Numbered from the stretch's first letter, positions 20,701 through 30,580 are shown. The stretch: 64,000 nucleotides of DNA from Asparagopsis taxiformis (GCA_030407315.1 JALQPE010002441.1:1-64000); one strand, 5' to 3'. The notes: generated from the letters alone by a model not told the origin. Numbers and translations: made by a program.

Positions 20701-22212
20701 GAGCAGTCCTCTTTCATGAAAACAGTGCAAGAGGTACACGTTTCCAAGATTCCACAAAACTCTAACATTATTTCCAGCCATGTCCTATACAAAGTGAAGA
20801 CACTTGACGATGGATCTCGGATAGTCAAAGCTCGGATTGCCCCACATGGTAATAGAGACAAGGACAAACATCTGTTGAGGACAGATTCTGCCACGTGCCC
20901 TCCACTCGGACTTCGAATCCTCCTATCAATTTGCACCATTTTCCGGTGGAGCTTGGCCAAAGTTGACGTTAAATCAGCATTCTTGCAGACTGGTGCTGCA
21001 GAAAGAGATGTATATGTTGTTCCTCCAAAGGAATGTCGCCAGCGAACTTTCTATTGGCTACTACTAGCAGCTTCATACGGATTGGCAAACGCTAATGCCA
21101 AGTGGCAAGACCACAGTGACCAATTTCTGTCTCAGATTGGTTTTAAACAACTTTCATATGTTCCACAACTGTTTTATTTCACTGCAAACAAGAAGCTAGA
21201 AATGCTTGCCATCAAAGTTGTTGATGACATCTTATTCACTGGCGAAAGAGGCAACCTCCAGTCTATGGTGGAGAAGACCAAGAAACAGTACGAACTTGGT
21301 ACCATTGTGTACAGCCCTGGTTCTTTTAAGTTCTTCGGACTCGACCTCCACCACGATGAAGATCACGTCATTAGCCTATCAGGTGATGTCAAGCTCAATG
21401 AAATCGATAATCATCTGATCGATCGTTTGAGACGTAAGCAAAGTACTGCAGCACTGAACTCAATCGAGCTTACAGTATTTCGTTCACTCAACGGGTCTAT
21501 TGGTTGGTTGGGCGTAACCTCGAGCCCTTTCTGTGCATTTGCGTCTAGCTACATGCAACAAAAAGGCACAAATCTCACAGTACACGACCTTGTCTCGCAA
21601 AATAATATGCTTCGCACTCTCAAAAGGCTGGGTTGTACAATAACATACAAGCGTCCGTCTGTTGGTTCTACTCTCAAGCTATCTGTCCTGTTATTTACAG
21701 ATGCCAGTGTTCCTTCAGTAAGCGGACAGTTAGGATTCATTGCTGGACTTCTCTTTGGAAATCTACAGCAACACAGCATTATCCATATTATACACTGGTC
21801 GTCAGTCAAGTCAAGGCGCCCCGTGCGCTCCACTGGATCTGCAGAGACTCTTGCAGCAGGTATTGGGATTGATGAAGGAAAAATTATTGTTAAGGCGTAC
21901 GAAACATTTCTACAGATGCACATAGATCTAATCGTCTGTGTGGATTCGAAAGACCTCTATGATACGCTATCAACATGCCACAGTGCTTCTGACAAAAGCA
22001 TTCGTGCAGATGTCGCCGTTATAAGATACGAATTTGAGACCCAAAATGTGAACAAAATGGTTTGGGTTCCTGGCAAGTGCAACTTAAGTGATCCGTTGAC
22101 CAAGTGGAATAGTCCTCTTACACAACCGTTGCAGTTGTTAATGTTCAACGGCACCATGCCAATTTCTATGCCTGAAGCGCAAGAGCGCAGCTCTCAATCT
22201 TTCCTCGGATAA
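17749..22212 (+). CDS. Copia B gag-pol polyprotein, copy 1 (1,487 aa), intact
   Basis: One ORF carries all domains. Gag is residues about 1-245. The zinc knuckle is C249-x2-C252-x4-H257-x4-H262, with His in place of the last Cys. The protease region has D316-N-A-A-P-Y-S-G-I-G where D-S/T-G is usual. Integrase has H495/H499, C530/C533 and D561, D615, E648. An SH3-like integrase tail lies at about 745-800. A Tudor domain spans about 865-923 (VGDKLSVYWPDD, YYSGTVSRYF, KHKILYDDG). RT has KVDVKSAF and VVDD at 1157-1160. RNase H has LFTDAS, STGSAE and VCVDSKD, and its last motif is WVPGKCNLSDPLTK. ATG 17749 lies in the PBS, and no other Met precedes the gag core. With no stop between gag and pol, the Gag:Pol ratio must be set otherwise. 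The RT and RNase H resemble what I recall of the GalEa/PyRE-type single-ORF Copia elements (medium confidence). Confidence 0.93.
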   Translation: MGPDTADLPSRPRFSWDARCVPWTDGKGNQEEYARAVKMWRTFHNKLPDGHAAKILPSLQGIMLQSQLFGRARDLCMKISSDIIESDDGPDAIVNEIHKRDALAVVSEVYNDFLELLNTKRGTSESFLNFERRFEAKTSKFNSNATTTKLPESLVAFMLLANSAVDSNQRISVLASSAPRDAKLTPASTTDDFLQALSYESIASVIRQCDKPKGQVSDMSMHAHATSMPRQKKKLSPRELADLKSRSRCRKCKKMGHWASDHSKEHEITTEKQTAAQTSSSSPQRNTKHSSLTFNMARIATEDNPFPLGYVGPLVDNAAPYSGIGIEEFRLIQPLIAPNWNGSFDQLPDSISDRPYWQYGSGQHSSDPRKIIGSVCLTVRSNAGRSVVIRHLVIDGSSQWVIGRNIVRKCNLLYDQQNILQLPAYTDSGEREFIPLIDDDMHSYIAYEMFAPNEIKLSEQVHKSMYCATAQIPFDQNSELSFPKLKKIVDTVHRHVCGHASFSDIKTLLDRNGIWNADTEKYLSHKIDTCHSCRHTSNPTRARKVSISTMCRQFNQLVCIDHLFLDDVCVFHAMDSVSRYSVGCVVPNTSMEQAVTAFDAHWVSQFWPPEKVLCDPGFKGAHFSDYLNNLNSEIVLLPARRHNKNTIESKHRVLRDIFLRLKSDNPDFHTALLVQQTFRISNSLYGNNLLSAQELAKGYTVPVTPGAMAISIPKELVEAQQKLQAKRKLTLILKSKSIMETPVHAGDMVEVFVKHSNEKRGKWSSPKTVLSYDHNTRTVVLPGRNGRTIQAAIEDIRPSLSDNTLAVAIQDLMDDLDDEIDNEIESVTNDTGKYPSKSKHDANFDLSEGQANAQVEPIENTNSEIQGKSIAVGDKLSVYWPDDKQYYSGTVSRYFSRSGKHKILYDDGQSETLDMTKEIWKHDDSIGETNGLSANEIQVVPGKELTSHEKDATDQYHDRFKSKEFLLTEAQDLPSFVTQNAYEREQSSFMKTVQEVHVSKIPQNSNIISSHVLYKVKTLDDGSRIVKARIAPHGNRDKDKHLLRTDSATCPPLGLRILLSICTIFRWSLAKVDVKSAFLQTGAAERDVYVVPPKECRQRTFYWLLLAASYGLANANAKWQDHSDQFLSQIGFKQLSYVPQLFYFTANKKLEMLAIKVVDDILFTGERGNLQSMVEKTKKQYELGTIVYSPGSFKFFGLDLHHDEDHVISLSGDVKLNEIDNHLIDRLRRKQSTAALNSIELTVFRSLNGSIGWLGVTSSPFCAFASSYMQQKGTNLTVHDLVSQNNMLRTLKRLGCTITYKRPSVGSTLKLSVLLFTDASVPSVSGQLGFIAGLLFGNLQQHSIIHIIHWSSVKSRRPVRSTGSAETLAAGIGIDEGKIIVKAYETFLQMHIDLIVCVDSKDLYDTLSTCHSASDKSIRADVAVIRYEFETQNVNKMVWVPGKCNLSDPLTKWNSPLTQPLQLLMFNGTMPISMPEAQERSSQSFLG

Positions 22213-22224
22213 TTCCACCTCGTT

Positions 22225-22238
22225 CAAAAAAGGGTGAA
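22225..22238 (+). promoter_or_regulatory. Copia B polypurine tract, copy 1
   Basis: caaaaaagggtgaa precedes the TATGAA start of LTR 2; repeated before LTR 3 at about 27150-27163. Confidence 0.7.
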
Positions 22239-22670
22239 TATGAATTGTTCAGTTTGATCGACCAATGACTCAAAGACAATTATCAAGACTGTTACATTCA
22301 CAGAGTGATCCAAATATCATTGTTATCCATACAGTTAATATGCCGTTGACCAGTTACCACCCACGGCATTTGAATTCAAATACCTCTTATTGATACATTA
22401 GATTAATCTTGGGTAACACTACCTATGATATCCCATGATACAGCATTTGCAATTGTGCATTTAGCTACCCACGCACAATAGCATATAAACCCCCTTCTAG
22501 TAAACCATGTGTGTGGCATGCAACTGAGCACAGACTGCCACAGCATCACTTGCCGATCAATCTTCTGTTACTACCGGTTGCACGCCACCCTGCCAACCTG
22601 AAAACTCTTGTTACTGCACGTTTAACGTAGCAAAAGGGTTCAAGGACTGTTTCAGCATCTCCTTTTCATA
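22239..22670 (+). repeat. Copia B LTR 2 (shared by copies 1 and 2)
   Basis: Same 432 bp as LTR 1; I found no difference reading the two side by side. It serves as 3' LTR of the first and 5' LTR of the second internal region. Confidence 0.9.
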
Positions 22671-22673
22671 GTT

Positions 22674-25600
22674 ATGGGCCCAGATACTGCTGATCTGCCC
22701 TCGCGTCCGCGTTTTTCATGGGATGCTAGGTGTGTACCCTGGACTGATGGTAAAGGAAACCAAGAAGAATATGCGAGAGCCGTCAAGATGTGGAGGACGT
22801 TCCACAATAAGCTTCCTGACGGACATGCTGCAAAGATACTACCGTCGCTACAAGGAATCATGCTCCAATCTCAGCTTTTTGGCCGTGCTAGAGATCTTTG
22901 CATGAAAATAAGCTCCGACATCATAGAAAGTGACGACGGACCTGATGCTATCGTGAATGAAATTCACAAACGGGATGCACTTGCTGTAGTCAGTGAAGTA
23001 TATAATGACTTCCTCGAGCTGCTCAATACCAAAAGAGGTACAAGCGAGTCATTTCTGAACTTTGAGCGCAGGTTTGAAGCCAAAACAAGCAAATTTAATT
23101 CAAATGCTACTACTACCAAGCTACCGGAATCGCTTGTAGCCTTCATGCTGCTTGCTAATTCTGCAGTAGACAGCAACCAGCGCATCTCAGTACTTGCCTC
23201 CTCCGCTCCGAGAGACGCAAAGCTCACGCCAGCAAGCACCACTGACGACTTCCTCCAAGCCCTTTCCTATGAGTCCATTGCGTCTGTGATCAGACAATGT
23301 GACAAGCCAAAAGGACAAGTGTCTGATATGTCGATGCATGCTCATGCTACCAGTATGCCGAGACAGAAGAAAAAGCTCAGTCCTCGTGAGCTTGCTGATC
23401 TAAAATCGAGAAGCAGATGCCGCAAATGCAAGAAAATGGGACACTGGGCGAGTGATCACTCGAAAGAGCATGAAATTACCACAGAGAAACAAACTGCAGC
23501 ACAAACAAGCAGTTCATCTCCCCAGCGCAACACTAAGCACTCCTCCCTAACATTCAATATGGCTAGAATCGCCACAGAAGATAACCCATTTCCGTTAGGA
23601 TACGTTGGCCCGCTTGTGGACAATGCCGCTCCTTACAGTGGTATTGGGATCGAAGAATTTAGGCTCATTCAGCCGTTGATAGCCCCAAATTGGAATGGGA
23701 GCTTTGACCAGCTCCCTGATTCGATTTCCGATCGTCCATATTGGCAATATGGATCTGGGCAGCACAGCAGCGATCCGCGGAAAATAATTGGTTCAGTATG
23801 CCTTACAGTACGATCTAATGCTGGCCGTTCTGTTGTGATCAGACACCTTGTCATTGATGGCTCATCACAATGGGTGATTGGCCGTAACATCGTTCGCAAG
23901 TGCAACTTGTTATATGATCAGCAAAATATATTACAGTTACCGGCTTACACTGATTCTGGAGAACGTGAGTTCATACCACTCATTGATGACGACATGCACT
24001 CATACATTGCATATGAAATGTTTGCACCGAATGAAATTAAGCTATCGGAGCAAGTGCACAAGTCAATGTACTGTGCAACAGCACAGATACCATTTGATCA
24101 AAACTCCGAGCTAAGCTTCCCGAAACTAAAGAAAATAGTCGACACAGTTCATCGACACGTGTGCGGTCACGCATCCTTCAGTGATATCAAGACATTACTG
24201 GATCGGAATGGAATCTGGAATGCTGACACGGAAAAATACCTATCTCACAAGATTGACACGTGTCACAGTTGTCGTCACACTAGCAATCCTACAAGAGCTA
24301 GGAAAGTTTCTATCAGTACTATGTGCCGACAGTTCAATCAACTTGTGTGCATTGATCATTTGTTTTTAGATGACGTGTGCGTATTCCACGCCATGGACTC
24401 TGTCTCGCGATACTCTGTGGGATGTGTTGTGCCGAACACGTCTATGGAACAAGCCGTCACAGCCTTCGATGCTCATTGGGTATCCCAGTTTTGGCCACCC
24501 GAGAAAGTATTGTGTGACCCCGGATTCAAAGGAGCACATTTTTCTGACTACCTGAATAATTTGAACTCTGAAATTGTCCTCCTTCCCGCACGTCGGCACA
24601 ATAAGAACACTATCGAGTCGAAACACCGTGTTCTAAGAGACATATTCTTGCGCCTCAAGTCCGACAACCCTGATTTCCACACCGCACTGCTCGTTCAACA
24701 AACATTTCGCATTTCAAACTCCTTATATGGCAATAATCTACTCAGTGCTCAAGAGCTAGCCAAAGGTTATACTGTACCTGTGACCCCAGGAGCGATGGCC
24801 ATCTCGATCCCGAAAGAACTAGTCGAAGCACAGCAAAAATTGCAGGCGAAACGAAAATTAACGTTAATATTGAAGTCTAAATCCATAATGGAAACACCTG
24901 TGCATGCTGGTGATATGGTTGAAGTGTTTGTCAAACACAGCAATGAGAAGAGGGGCAAATGGTCAAGTCCAAAGACAGTGCTTAGTTACGATCACAACAC
25001 TCGTACTGTGGTACTACCAGGCAGAAATGGAAGAACAATCCAAGCTGCAATTGAGGATATAAGGCCATCCTTATCCGATAATACATTGGCTGTTGCCATA
25101 CAAGATCTTATGGACGATCTCGACGATGAGATAGACAATGAGATTGAATCTGTGACAAATGATACTGGAAAATATCCGTCCAAAAGCAAACATGATGCCA
25201 ACTTTGATTTGAGCGAAGGACAAGCAAACGCTCAAGTCGAACCAATAGAAAACACCAACTCAGAAATACAAGGAAAATCAATTGCCGTTGGAGACAAGCT
25301 GTCAGTATATTGGCCCGATGACAAACAGTACTACTCTGGAACTGTTTCCCGATACTTCTCTCGCAGTGGAAAGCACAAAATACTTTATGACGATGGCCAA
25401 TCTGAAACACTGGATATGACAAAAGAAATATGGAAACACGATGATTCTATTGGAGAGACGAATGGACTATCAGCCAATGAGATACAAGTTGTACCCGGAA
25501 AAGAGCTAACGAGCCATGAAAAGGATGCTACTGATCAATATCATGACCGATTCAAGAGCAAAGAGTTTTTACTCACTGAAGCCCAAGATCTGCCCTCATT

Positions 25601-27137
25601 CGTCACCCAAAATGCTTACGAAAGAGAGCAGTCCTCTTTCATGAAAACAGTGCAAGAGGTACACGTTTCCAAGATTCCACAAAACTCTAACATTATTTCC
25701 AGCCATGTCCTATACAAAGTGAAGACACTTGACGATGGATCTCGGATAGTCAAAGCTCGGATTGCCCCACATGGTAATAGAGACAAGGACAAACATCTGT
25801 TGAGGACAGATTCTGCCACGTGCCCTCCACTCGGACTTCGAATCCTCCTATCAATTTGCACCATTTTCCGGTGGAGCTTGGCCAAAGTTGACGTTAAATC
25901 AGCATTCTTGCAGACTGGTGCTGCAGAAAGAGATGTATATGTTGTTCCTCCAAAGGAATGTCGCCAGCGAACTTTCTATTGGCTACTACTAGCAGCTTCA
26001 TACGGATTGGCAAACGCTAATGCCAAGTGGCAAGACCACAGTGACCAATTTCTGTCTCAGATTGGTTTTAAACAACTTTCATATGTTCCACAACTGTTTT
26101 ATTTCACTGCAAACAAGAAGCTAGAAATGCTTGCCATCAAAGTTGTTGATGACATCTTATTCACTGGCGAAAGAGGCAACCTCCAGTCTATGGTGGAGAA
26201 GACCAAGAAACAGTACGAACTTGGTACCATTGTGTACAGCCCTGGTTCTTTTAAGTTCTTCGGACTCGACCTCCACCACGATGAAGATCACGTCATTAGC
26301 CTATCAGGTGATGTCAAGCTCAATGAAATCGATAATCATCTGATCGATCGTTTGAGACGTAAGCAAAGTACTGCAGCACTGAACTCAATCGAGCTTACAG
26401 TATTTCGTTCACTCAACGGGTCTATTGGTTGGTTGGGCGTAACCTCGAGCCCTTTCTGTGCATTTGCGTCTAGCTACATGCAACAAAAAGGCACAAATCT
26501 CACAGTACACGACCTTGTCTCGCAAAATAATATGCTTCGCACTCTCAAAAGGCTGGGTTGTACAATAACATACAAGCGTCCGTCTGTTGGTTCTACTCTC
26601 AAGCTATCTGTCCTGTTATTTACAGATGCCAGTGTTCCTTCAGTAAGCGGACAGTTAGGATTCATTGCTGGACTTCTCTTTGGAAATCTACAGCAACACA
26701 GCATTATCCATATTATACACTGGTCGTCAGTCAAGTCAAGGCGCCCCGTGCGCTCCACTGGATCTGCAGAGACTCTTGCAGCAGGTATTGGGATTGATGA
26801 AGGAAAAATTATTGTTAAGGCGTACGAAACATTTCTACAGATGCACATAGATCTAATCGTCTGTGTGGATTCGAAAGACCTCTATGATACGCTATCAACA
26901 TGCCACAGTGCTTCTGACAAAAGCATTCGTGCAGATGTCGCCGTTATAAGATACGAATTTGAGACCCAAAATGTGAACAAAATGGTTTGGGTTCCTGGCA
27001 AGTGCAACTTAAGTGATCCGTTGACCAAGTGGAATAGTCCTCTTACACAACCGTTGCAGTTGTTAATGTTCAACGGCACCATGCCAATTTCTATGCCTGA
27101 AGCGCAAGAGCGCAGCTCTCAATCTTTCCTCGGATAA
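22674..27137 (+). CDS. Copia B gag-pol polyprotein, copy 2 (1,487 aa), intact
   Basis: Protein identical to the ORF at 17749-22212 over its full length, with the same start inside the PBS and the same stop, 26 bp before the next LTR. All catalytic residues and the Tudor domain (nt about 25266-25445) are the same. Two identical intact copies in direct tandem mean either very recent formation or gene conversion. An assembly duplication must also be considered, but the flanks differ on each side of the array and a third, partial copy follows. Confidence 0.93.
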   Translation: MGPDTADLPSRPRFSWDARCVPWTDGKGNQEEYARAVKMWRTFHNKLPDGHAAKILPSLQGIMLQSQLFGRARDLCMKISSDIIESDDGPDAIVNEIHKRDALAVVSEVYNDFLELLNTKRGTSESFLNFERRFEAKTSKFNSNATTTKLPESLVAFMLLANSAVDSNQRISVLASSAPRDAKLTPASTTDDFLQALSYESIASVIRQCDKPKGQVSDMSMHAHATSMPRQKKKLSPRELADLKSRSRCRKCKKMGHWASDHSKEHEITTEKQTAAQTSSSSPQRNTKHSSLTFNMARIATEDNPFPLGYVGPLVDNAAPYSGIGIEEFRLIQPLIAPNWNGSFDQLPDSISDRPYWQYGSGQHSSDPRKIIGSVCLTVRSNAGRSVVIRHLVIDGSSQWVIGRNIVRKCNLLYDQQNILQLPAYTDSGEREFIPLIDDDMHSYIAYEMFAPNEIKLSEQVHKSMYCATAQIPFDQNSELSFPKLKKIVDTVHRHVCGHASFSDIKTLLDRNGIWNADTEKYLSHKIDTCHSCRHTSNPTRARKVSISTMCRQFNQLVCIDHLFLDDVCVFHAMDSVSRYSVGCVVPNTSMEQAVTAFDAHWVSQFWPPEKVLCDPGFKGAHFSDYLNNLNSEIVLLPARRHNKNTIESKHRVLRDIFLRLKSDNPDFHTALLVQQTFRISNSLYGNNLLSAQELAKGYTVPVTPGAMAISIPKELVEAQQKLQAKRKLTLILKSKSIMETPVHAGDMVEVFVKHSNEKRGKWSSPKTVLSYDHNTRTVVLPGRNGRTIQAAIEDIRPSLSDNTLAVAIQDLMDDLDDEIDNEIESVTNDTGKYPSKSKHDANFDLSEGQANAQVEPIENTNSEIQGKSIAVGDKLSVYWPDDKQYYSGTVSRYFSRSGKHKILYDDGQSETLDMTKEIWKHDDSIGETNGLSANEIQVVPGKELTSHEKDATDQYHDRFKSKEFLLTEAQDLPSFVTQNAYEREQSSFMKTVQEVHVSKIPQNSNIISSHVLYKVKTLDDGSRIVKARIAPHGNRDKDKHLLRTDSATCPPLGLRILLSICTIFRWSLAKVDVKSAFLQTGAAERDVYVVPPKECRQRTFYWLLLAASYGLANANAKWQDHSDQFLSQIGFKQLSYVPQLFYFTANKKLEMLAIKVVDDILFTGERGNLQSMVEKTKKQYELGTIVYSPGSFKFFGLDLHHDEDHVISLSGDVKLNEIDNHLIDRLRRKQSTAALNSIELTVFRSLNGSIGWLGVTSSPFCAFASSYMQQKGTNLTVHDLVSQNNMLRTLKRLGCTITYKRPSVGSTLKLSVLLFTDASVPSVSGQLGFIAGLLFGNLQQHSIIHIIHWSSVKSRRPVRSTGSAETLAAGIGIDEGKIIVKAYETFLQMHIDLIVCVDSKDLYDTLSTCHSASDKSIRADVAVIRYEFETQNVNKMVWVPGKCNLSDPLTKWNSPLTQPLQLLMFNGTMPISMPEAQERSSQSFLG

Positions 27138-27163
27138 TTCCACCTCGTTCAAAAAAGGGTGAA

Positions 27164-27595
27164 TATGAATTGTTCAGTTTGATCGACCAATGACTCAAAG
27201 ACAATTATCAAGACTGTTACATTCACAGAGTGATCCAAATATCATTGTTATCCATACAGTTAATATGCCGTTGACCAGTTACCACCCACGGCATTTGAAT
27301 TCAAATACCTCTTATTGATACATTAGATTAATCTTGGGTAACACTACCTATGATATCCCATGATACAGCATTTGCAATTGTGCATTTAGCTACCCACGCA
27401 CAATAGCATATAAACCCCCTTCTAGTAAACCATGTGTGTGGCATGCAACTGAGCACAGACTGCCACAGCATCACTTGCCGATCAATCTTCTGTTACTACC
27501 GGTTGCACGCCACCCTGCCAACCTGAAAACTCTTGTTACTGCACGTTTAACGTAGCAAAAGGGTTCAAGGACTGTTTCAGCATCTCCTTTTCATA
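27164..27595 (+). repeat. Copia B LTR 3
   Basis: Third copy of the 432-bp LTR, followed by PBS and a truncated gag. Confidence 0.9.
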
Positions 27596-27598
27596 GTT

Positions 27599-28495
27599 AT
27601 GGGCCCAGATACTGCTGATCTGCCCTCGCGTCCGCGTTTTTCATGGGATGCTAGGTGTGTACCCTGGACTGATGGTAAAGGAAACCAAGAAGAATATGCG
27701 AGAGCCGTCAAGATGTGGAGGACGTTCCACAATAAGCTTCCTGACGGACATGCTGCAAAGATACTACCGTCGCTACAAGGAATCATGCTCCAATCTCAGC
27801 TTTTTGGCCGTGCTAGAGATCTTTGCATGAAAATAAGCTCCGACATCATAGAAAGTGACGACGGACCTGATGCTATCGTGAATGAAATTCACAAACGGGA
27901 TGCACTTGCTGTAGTCAGTGAAGTATATAATGACTTCCTCGAGCTGCTCAATACCAAAAGAGGTACAAGCGAGTCATTTCTGAACTTTGAGCGCAGGTTT
28001 GAAGCCAAAACAAGCAAATTTAATTCAAATGCTACTACTACCAAGCTACCGGAATCGCTTGTAGCCTTCATGCTGCTTGCTAATTCTGCAGTAGACAGCA
28101 ACCAGCGCATCTCAGTACTTGCCTCCTCCGCTCCGAGAGACGCAAAGCTCACGCCAGCAAGCACCACTGACGACTTCCTCCAAGCCCTTTCCTATGAGTC
28201 CATTGCGTCTGTGATCAGACAATGTGACAAGCCAAAAGGACAAGTGTCTGATATGTCGATGCATGCTCATGCTACCAGTATGCCGAGACAGAAGAAAAAG
28301 CTCAGTCCTCGTGAGCTTGCTGATCTAAAATCGAGAAGCAGATGCCGCAAATGCAAGAAAATGGGACACTGGGCGAGTGATCACTCGAAAGAGCATGAAA
28401 TTACCACAGAGAAACAAGGACTTGTTCTTGAGTCGGTAGTACCGATAGGAGACCACCTGGTCGAATGCAGGTTCGCGAGCCTTCAGGGGTACTAA
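27599..28495 (+). pseudogene. Copia B gag, copy 3, truncated and fused to antisense Ty3 gag sequence
   Basis: The first 273 residues equal the other copies and end just after the zinc knuckle (HEITTEKQ). From 28418 the frame runs into the opposite strand of the D' gag gene and adds 25 unrelated residues before a stop. It retains the whole gag region and no pol. If translated from LTR 3 it would make a free Gag with a foreign tail; this is inference. Confidence 0.85.
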
Positions 28496-29164
28496 GCCTT
28501 CTTCAAGAGGTCCTTCCTCATCGTCCCACGAGGGGTTTTCCGGTTCGATTCCGGTGGCACGGGAGTGTTGTCTCGTGCGAGAGATGTTCCCTGTCTGGGA
28601 TAGTGACTCAGCGAGGGCTTCCACACGGTCGGACAGGTGTCGGGTCGCTTCTGCGACTTGATCCAATCGGGGATCTTCTTCTTCCTCCCTACTGGGTGTA
28701 GTGTCGGGGGAGTCAGCCGATCGGGTGCGGCGCGAAGGTAACTCCTGTTGTCCTAACGGACTGGAATTAAAGCCGTGAATCGAGAGCTCCTCCAGACGAG
28801 TTTCCAAACGGGACACGCGTTTAGCGAATTCGGCTTTGACCTGCATCCAGGTTTCCGCTAAGAACTCGGCGTCCCGATCTTGGGTGGCTTCTCGGCTGGC
28901 GGCCAGCAATTTTGGCTCGACCAATTCCATTACGGTTTCGACCGTGGCGTCTATGATCTCTGCCCTGCGGTCTTGAACAGTCTTCTCGACGACGGTGCTG
29001 AATTCAGCCTTGAACTCTTCCAACCGTTCGTTGAAGATCCGGTCAGCCCGATCTTGTAGGGTGTTGATCACCACGCCTTCTTCGGCGATCAAATCCGAAT
29101 CGGATAAGTCACTAGCAGGCGCTATGTCCTCACTAGAGGGTCCTGTTGTAGGGTTACGATGCAT
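28418..29164 (-). pseudogene. D' gag, N-terminal 249 codons
   Basis: It starts at the ATG complementary to 29162-29164 (MHRNPTTGPSSEDIAP). Residues about 30-140 are charged and probably alpha-helical. A Ser/Thr/Glu-rich linker follows, and the fragment ends in YRYYRLKNKS. Chromovirus C gag has YRTYRLRNT at the matching place (before its capsid core), which identifies the fragment as gag. The capsid core and zinc knuckle are lost. Confidence 0.8.
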
Positions 29165-29224
29165 CGTGGGAGTGATATGAGAAGGGGGAAGTTCTCTCAA
29201 AGAGAGTTACCCGAGGGTACAAGG

Positions 29225-29242
29225 TTCTAGGTCGAGAGACCA
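29225..29242 (-). promoter_or_regulatory. D' primer-binding site
   Basis: On the minus strand TGGTCTCTCGACCTAGAA begins one base after the LTR end. The identical 18-mer is used by chromovirus C (60772-60789). Beginning with TGG, it fits an ordinary tRNA 3'-CCA end; I cannot name the tRNA. Confidence 0.75.
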
Positions 29243-29243
29243 A

Positions 29244-29925
29244 TGTAGCAGGTAGAAAATCCGCTAGAGCGGCAAACCACCCGACAGGTGTCCCGAGCCT
29301 CGGTAGAGGAAGTGGTAGAGCAGATGAACCTTATAGTATACCCAGCGGGAAGTCTCGTATGAGAGAAGAGGTCGCTACCCGGAAGGGGTTAGGCGAATAG
29401 GAATGCTCACGCTAGGTGCGTATGGATGGAGCGAGTGACGTAATCCGTCGAGCTGTTAGCTAACCCTAAGGTTGTCCCTGAGAGGGTTAAACAATAGGTA
29501 TGCAAACACTGTTCCAATGGGTCGTAATTCCACTTGAGTTTACGTTACTCTAGAAACCGTGCCTACTGGCTATTCCAGTGGCAGTTTTATACTAAGTCTA
29601 CTGTAAGCTAGGGTTAGTGGTTAGGAATAAATATCCAGTTAGTGACCAATCAGAACCCAATTACTGGCGCCCGCCTACCCGCGAGGTTATTGCCAATAGG
29701 CTTACATTGTAATGTATGGCTGATCAGCCTAAGTTAAAATTTGCCCCTTGTGGGGTCTTGGCCGGGGCCGATAGGCCCGAGTGGGGTATTTGCAGCCTTG
29801 CGCTTGTCCCAATTACAGGAAACACGCCCAGTTGGCTGGTGCCTTGTGATTGGCACATCCCTTAAGTGGGTACCCAATAGGGAAGCGACACGCTCAGATT
29901 GGGAGGACCGCCAGGCGGTACGACA
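29244..29925 (-). repeat. D' 5' LTR
   Basis: 682 bp, minus-strand orientation TGTCGTACC...CTGCTACA. Confidence 0.88.
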
Positions 29926-30580
29926 TAATAGACCACGATCTGACGGTTCCTACTCTGCACCCACAGCCAAGCTGCCTCATCCATATCCTCTTCTGGATAT
30001 GTTTGTTGGGAAACATTGCTAGTCTCGAATTTCATTCGGTTGAGACAAAACATAGAGTATTCTGCAGAGCATAGACTATAATGAACTGATTCGAGCTTTC
30101 AAATGCCGACCTAGACTTTTCCACGCGTTCAGTCGTTCATGTGTGTTTCTGTGCTGGAGAGAAAGTCTCTGTTGTGCATTGTGAGTTTCCGCTGATGTGT
30201 GGGTGGATGAGAGCTCATAAATGAGTATATGATCACGATAGAAATGAGACTGGAAGGAGAATAGAGGAAGTAACAAAAGATAGAACTGTGCTGTACTGAA
30301 ATGTATATAACGGGACTGGAAGGAACTCCTTAGGGAGCTCCTTCCAGTCCCGTCCTATCCAGCTCAGCTAGCCAGTTAACTGACTGATCTATGCTGGGCT
30401 GGGATGGGTAGGACGGGATGGGACGGACTAGACTGGATTGGGAGGAGCTGAACTGAAATGGATAGGGCGGAATGGGACTGGACCGACTGGACTGGACTTC
30501 TAGGAACTGGGCTGGCTAGTAATGCATTTGACGGTACGGGACGAGACTGAGATTAACTGCGATACGCTGGGCTCGGCGAG
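29926..30580. other. Spacer with a strong hairpin and degenerate GGACTGGA repeats
   Basis: No gene is seen. A foldback at 30311-30352 pairs CGGGACTGGAAGGA with TCCTTCCAGTCCCG and continues for about five more base pairs, with one mismatch and a loop of a few bases. From 30390 to 30530 the plus strand is a degenerate run of gggact/ggatggg words. Confidence 0.6.

Larger units (their letters stand above)
17314..28417 (+). mobile_element. Copia B tandem array: three LTRs, two complete internal regions, one truncated
   Basis: The order is LTR 17314-17745, internal 17746-22238, LTR 22239-22670, internal 22671-27163, LTR 27164-27595, partial internal 27596-28417. The period is exactly 4,925 bp, adjacent copies share an LTR, and the two encoded proteins are identical. 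The left boundary is proven by the empty site in copy 2 (GCCACCC then ACACTTG at 34877/34878). The expected 5-bp target copy on the left is CACCC (17309-17313). The right flank is lost, because the third copy stops inside gag and is joined directly to fragment D'. Identical LTRs and open ORFs make this the youngest Copia here. Confidence 0.95.
28418..29925 (-). mobile_element. D': 5' fragment of a Ty3/gypsy chromovirus (same family as D)
   Basis: On the minus strand: a full LTR (29925 down to 29244), PBS, short leader and the N-terminal part of gag, cut at 28418. The LTR equals the D 3' LTR at 40199-40880 in length (682 bp) and differs at only about two positions. Everything downstream of codon 249 of gag is missing. 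The flank beyond the LTR is taata, with no partner to test as a target duplication. Confidence 0.88.

Noticed and set aside
22239..27595. Two independent Copia B insertions side by side
   Set aside because: Independent insertions would each have two LTRs and a target duplication; here single LTRs are shared and no target sequence lies between copies.
28535..28556. tRNA-like box B (ccggttcgattccgg)
   Set aside because: It lies inside the D' gag coding region, and I found no acceptor or anticodon stem around it.
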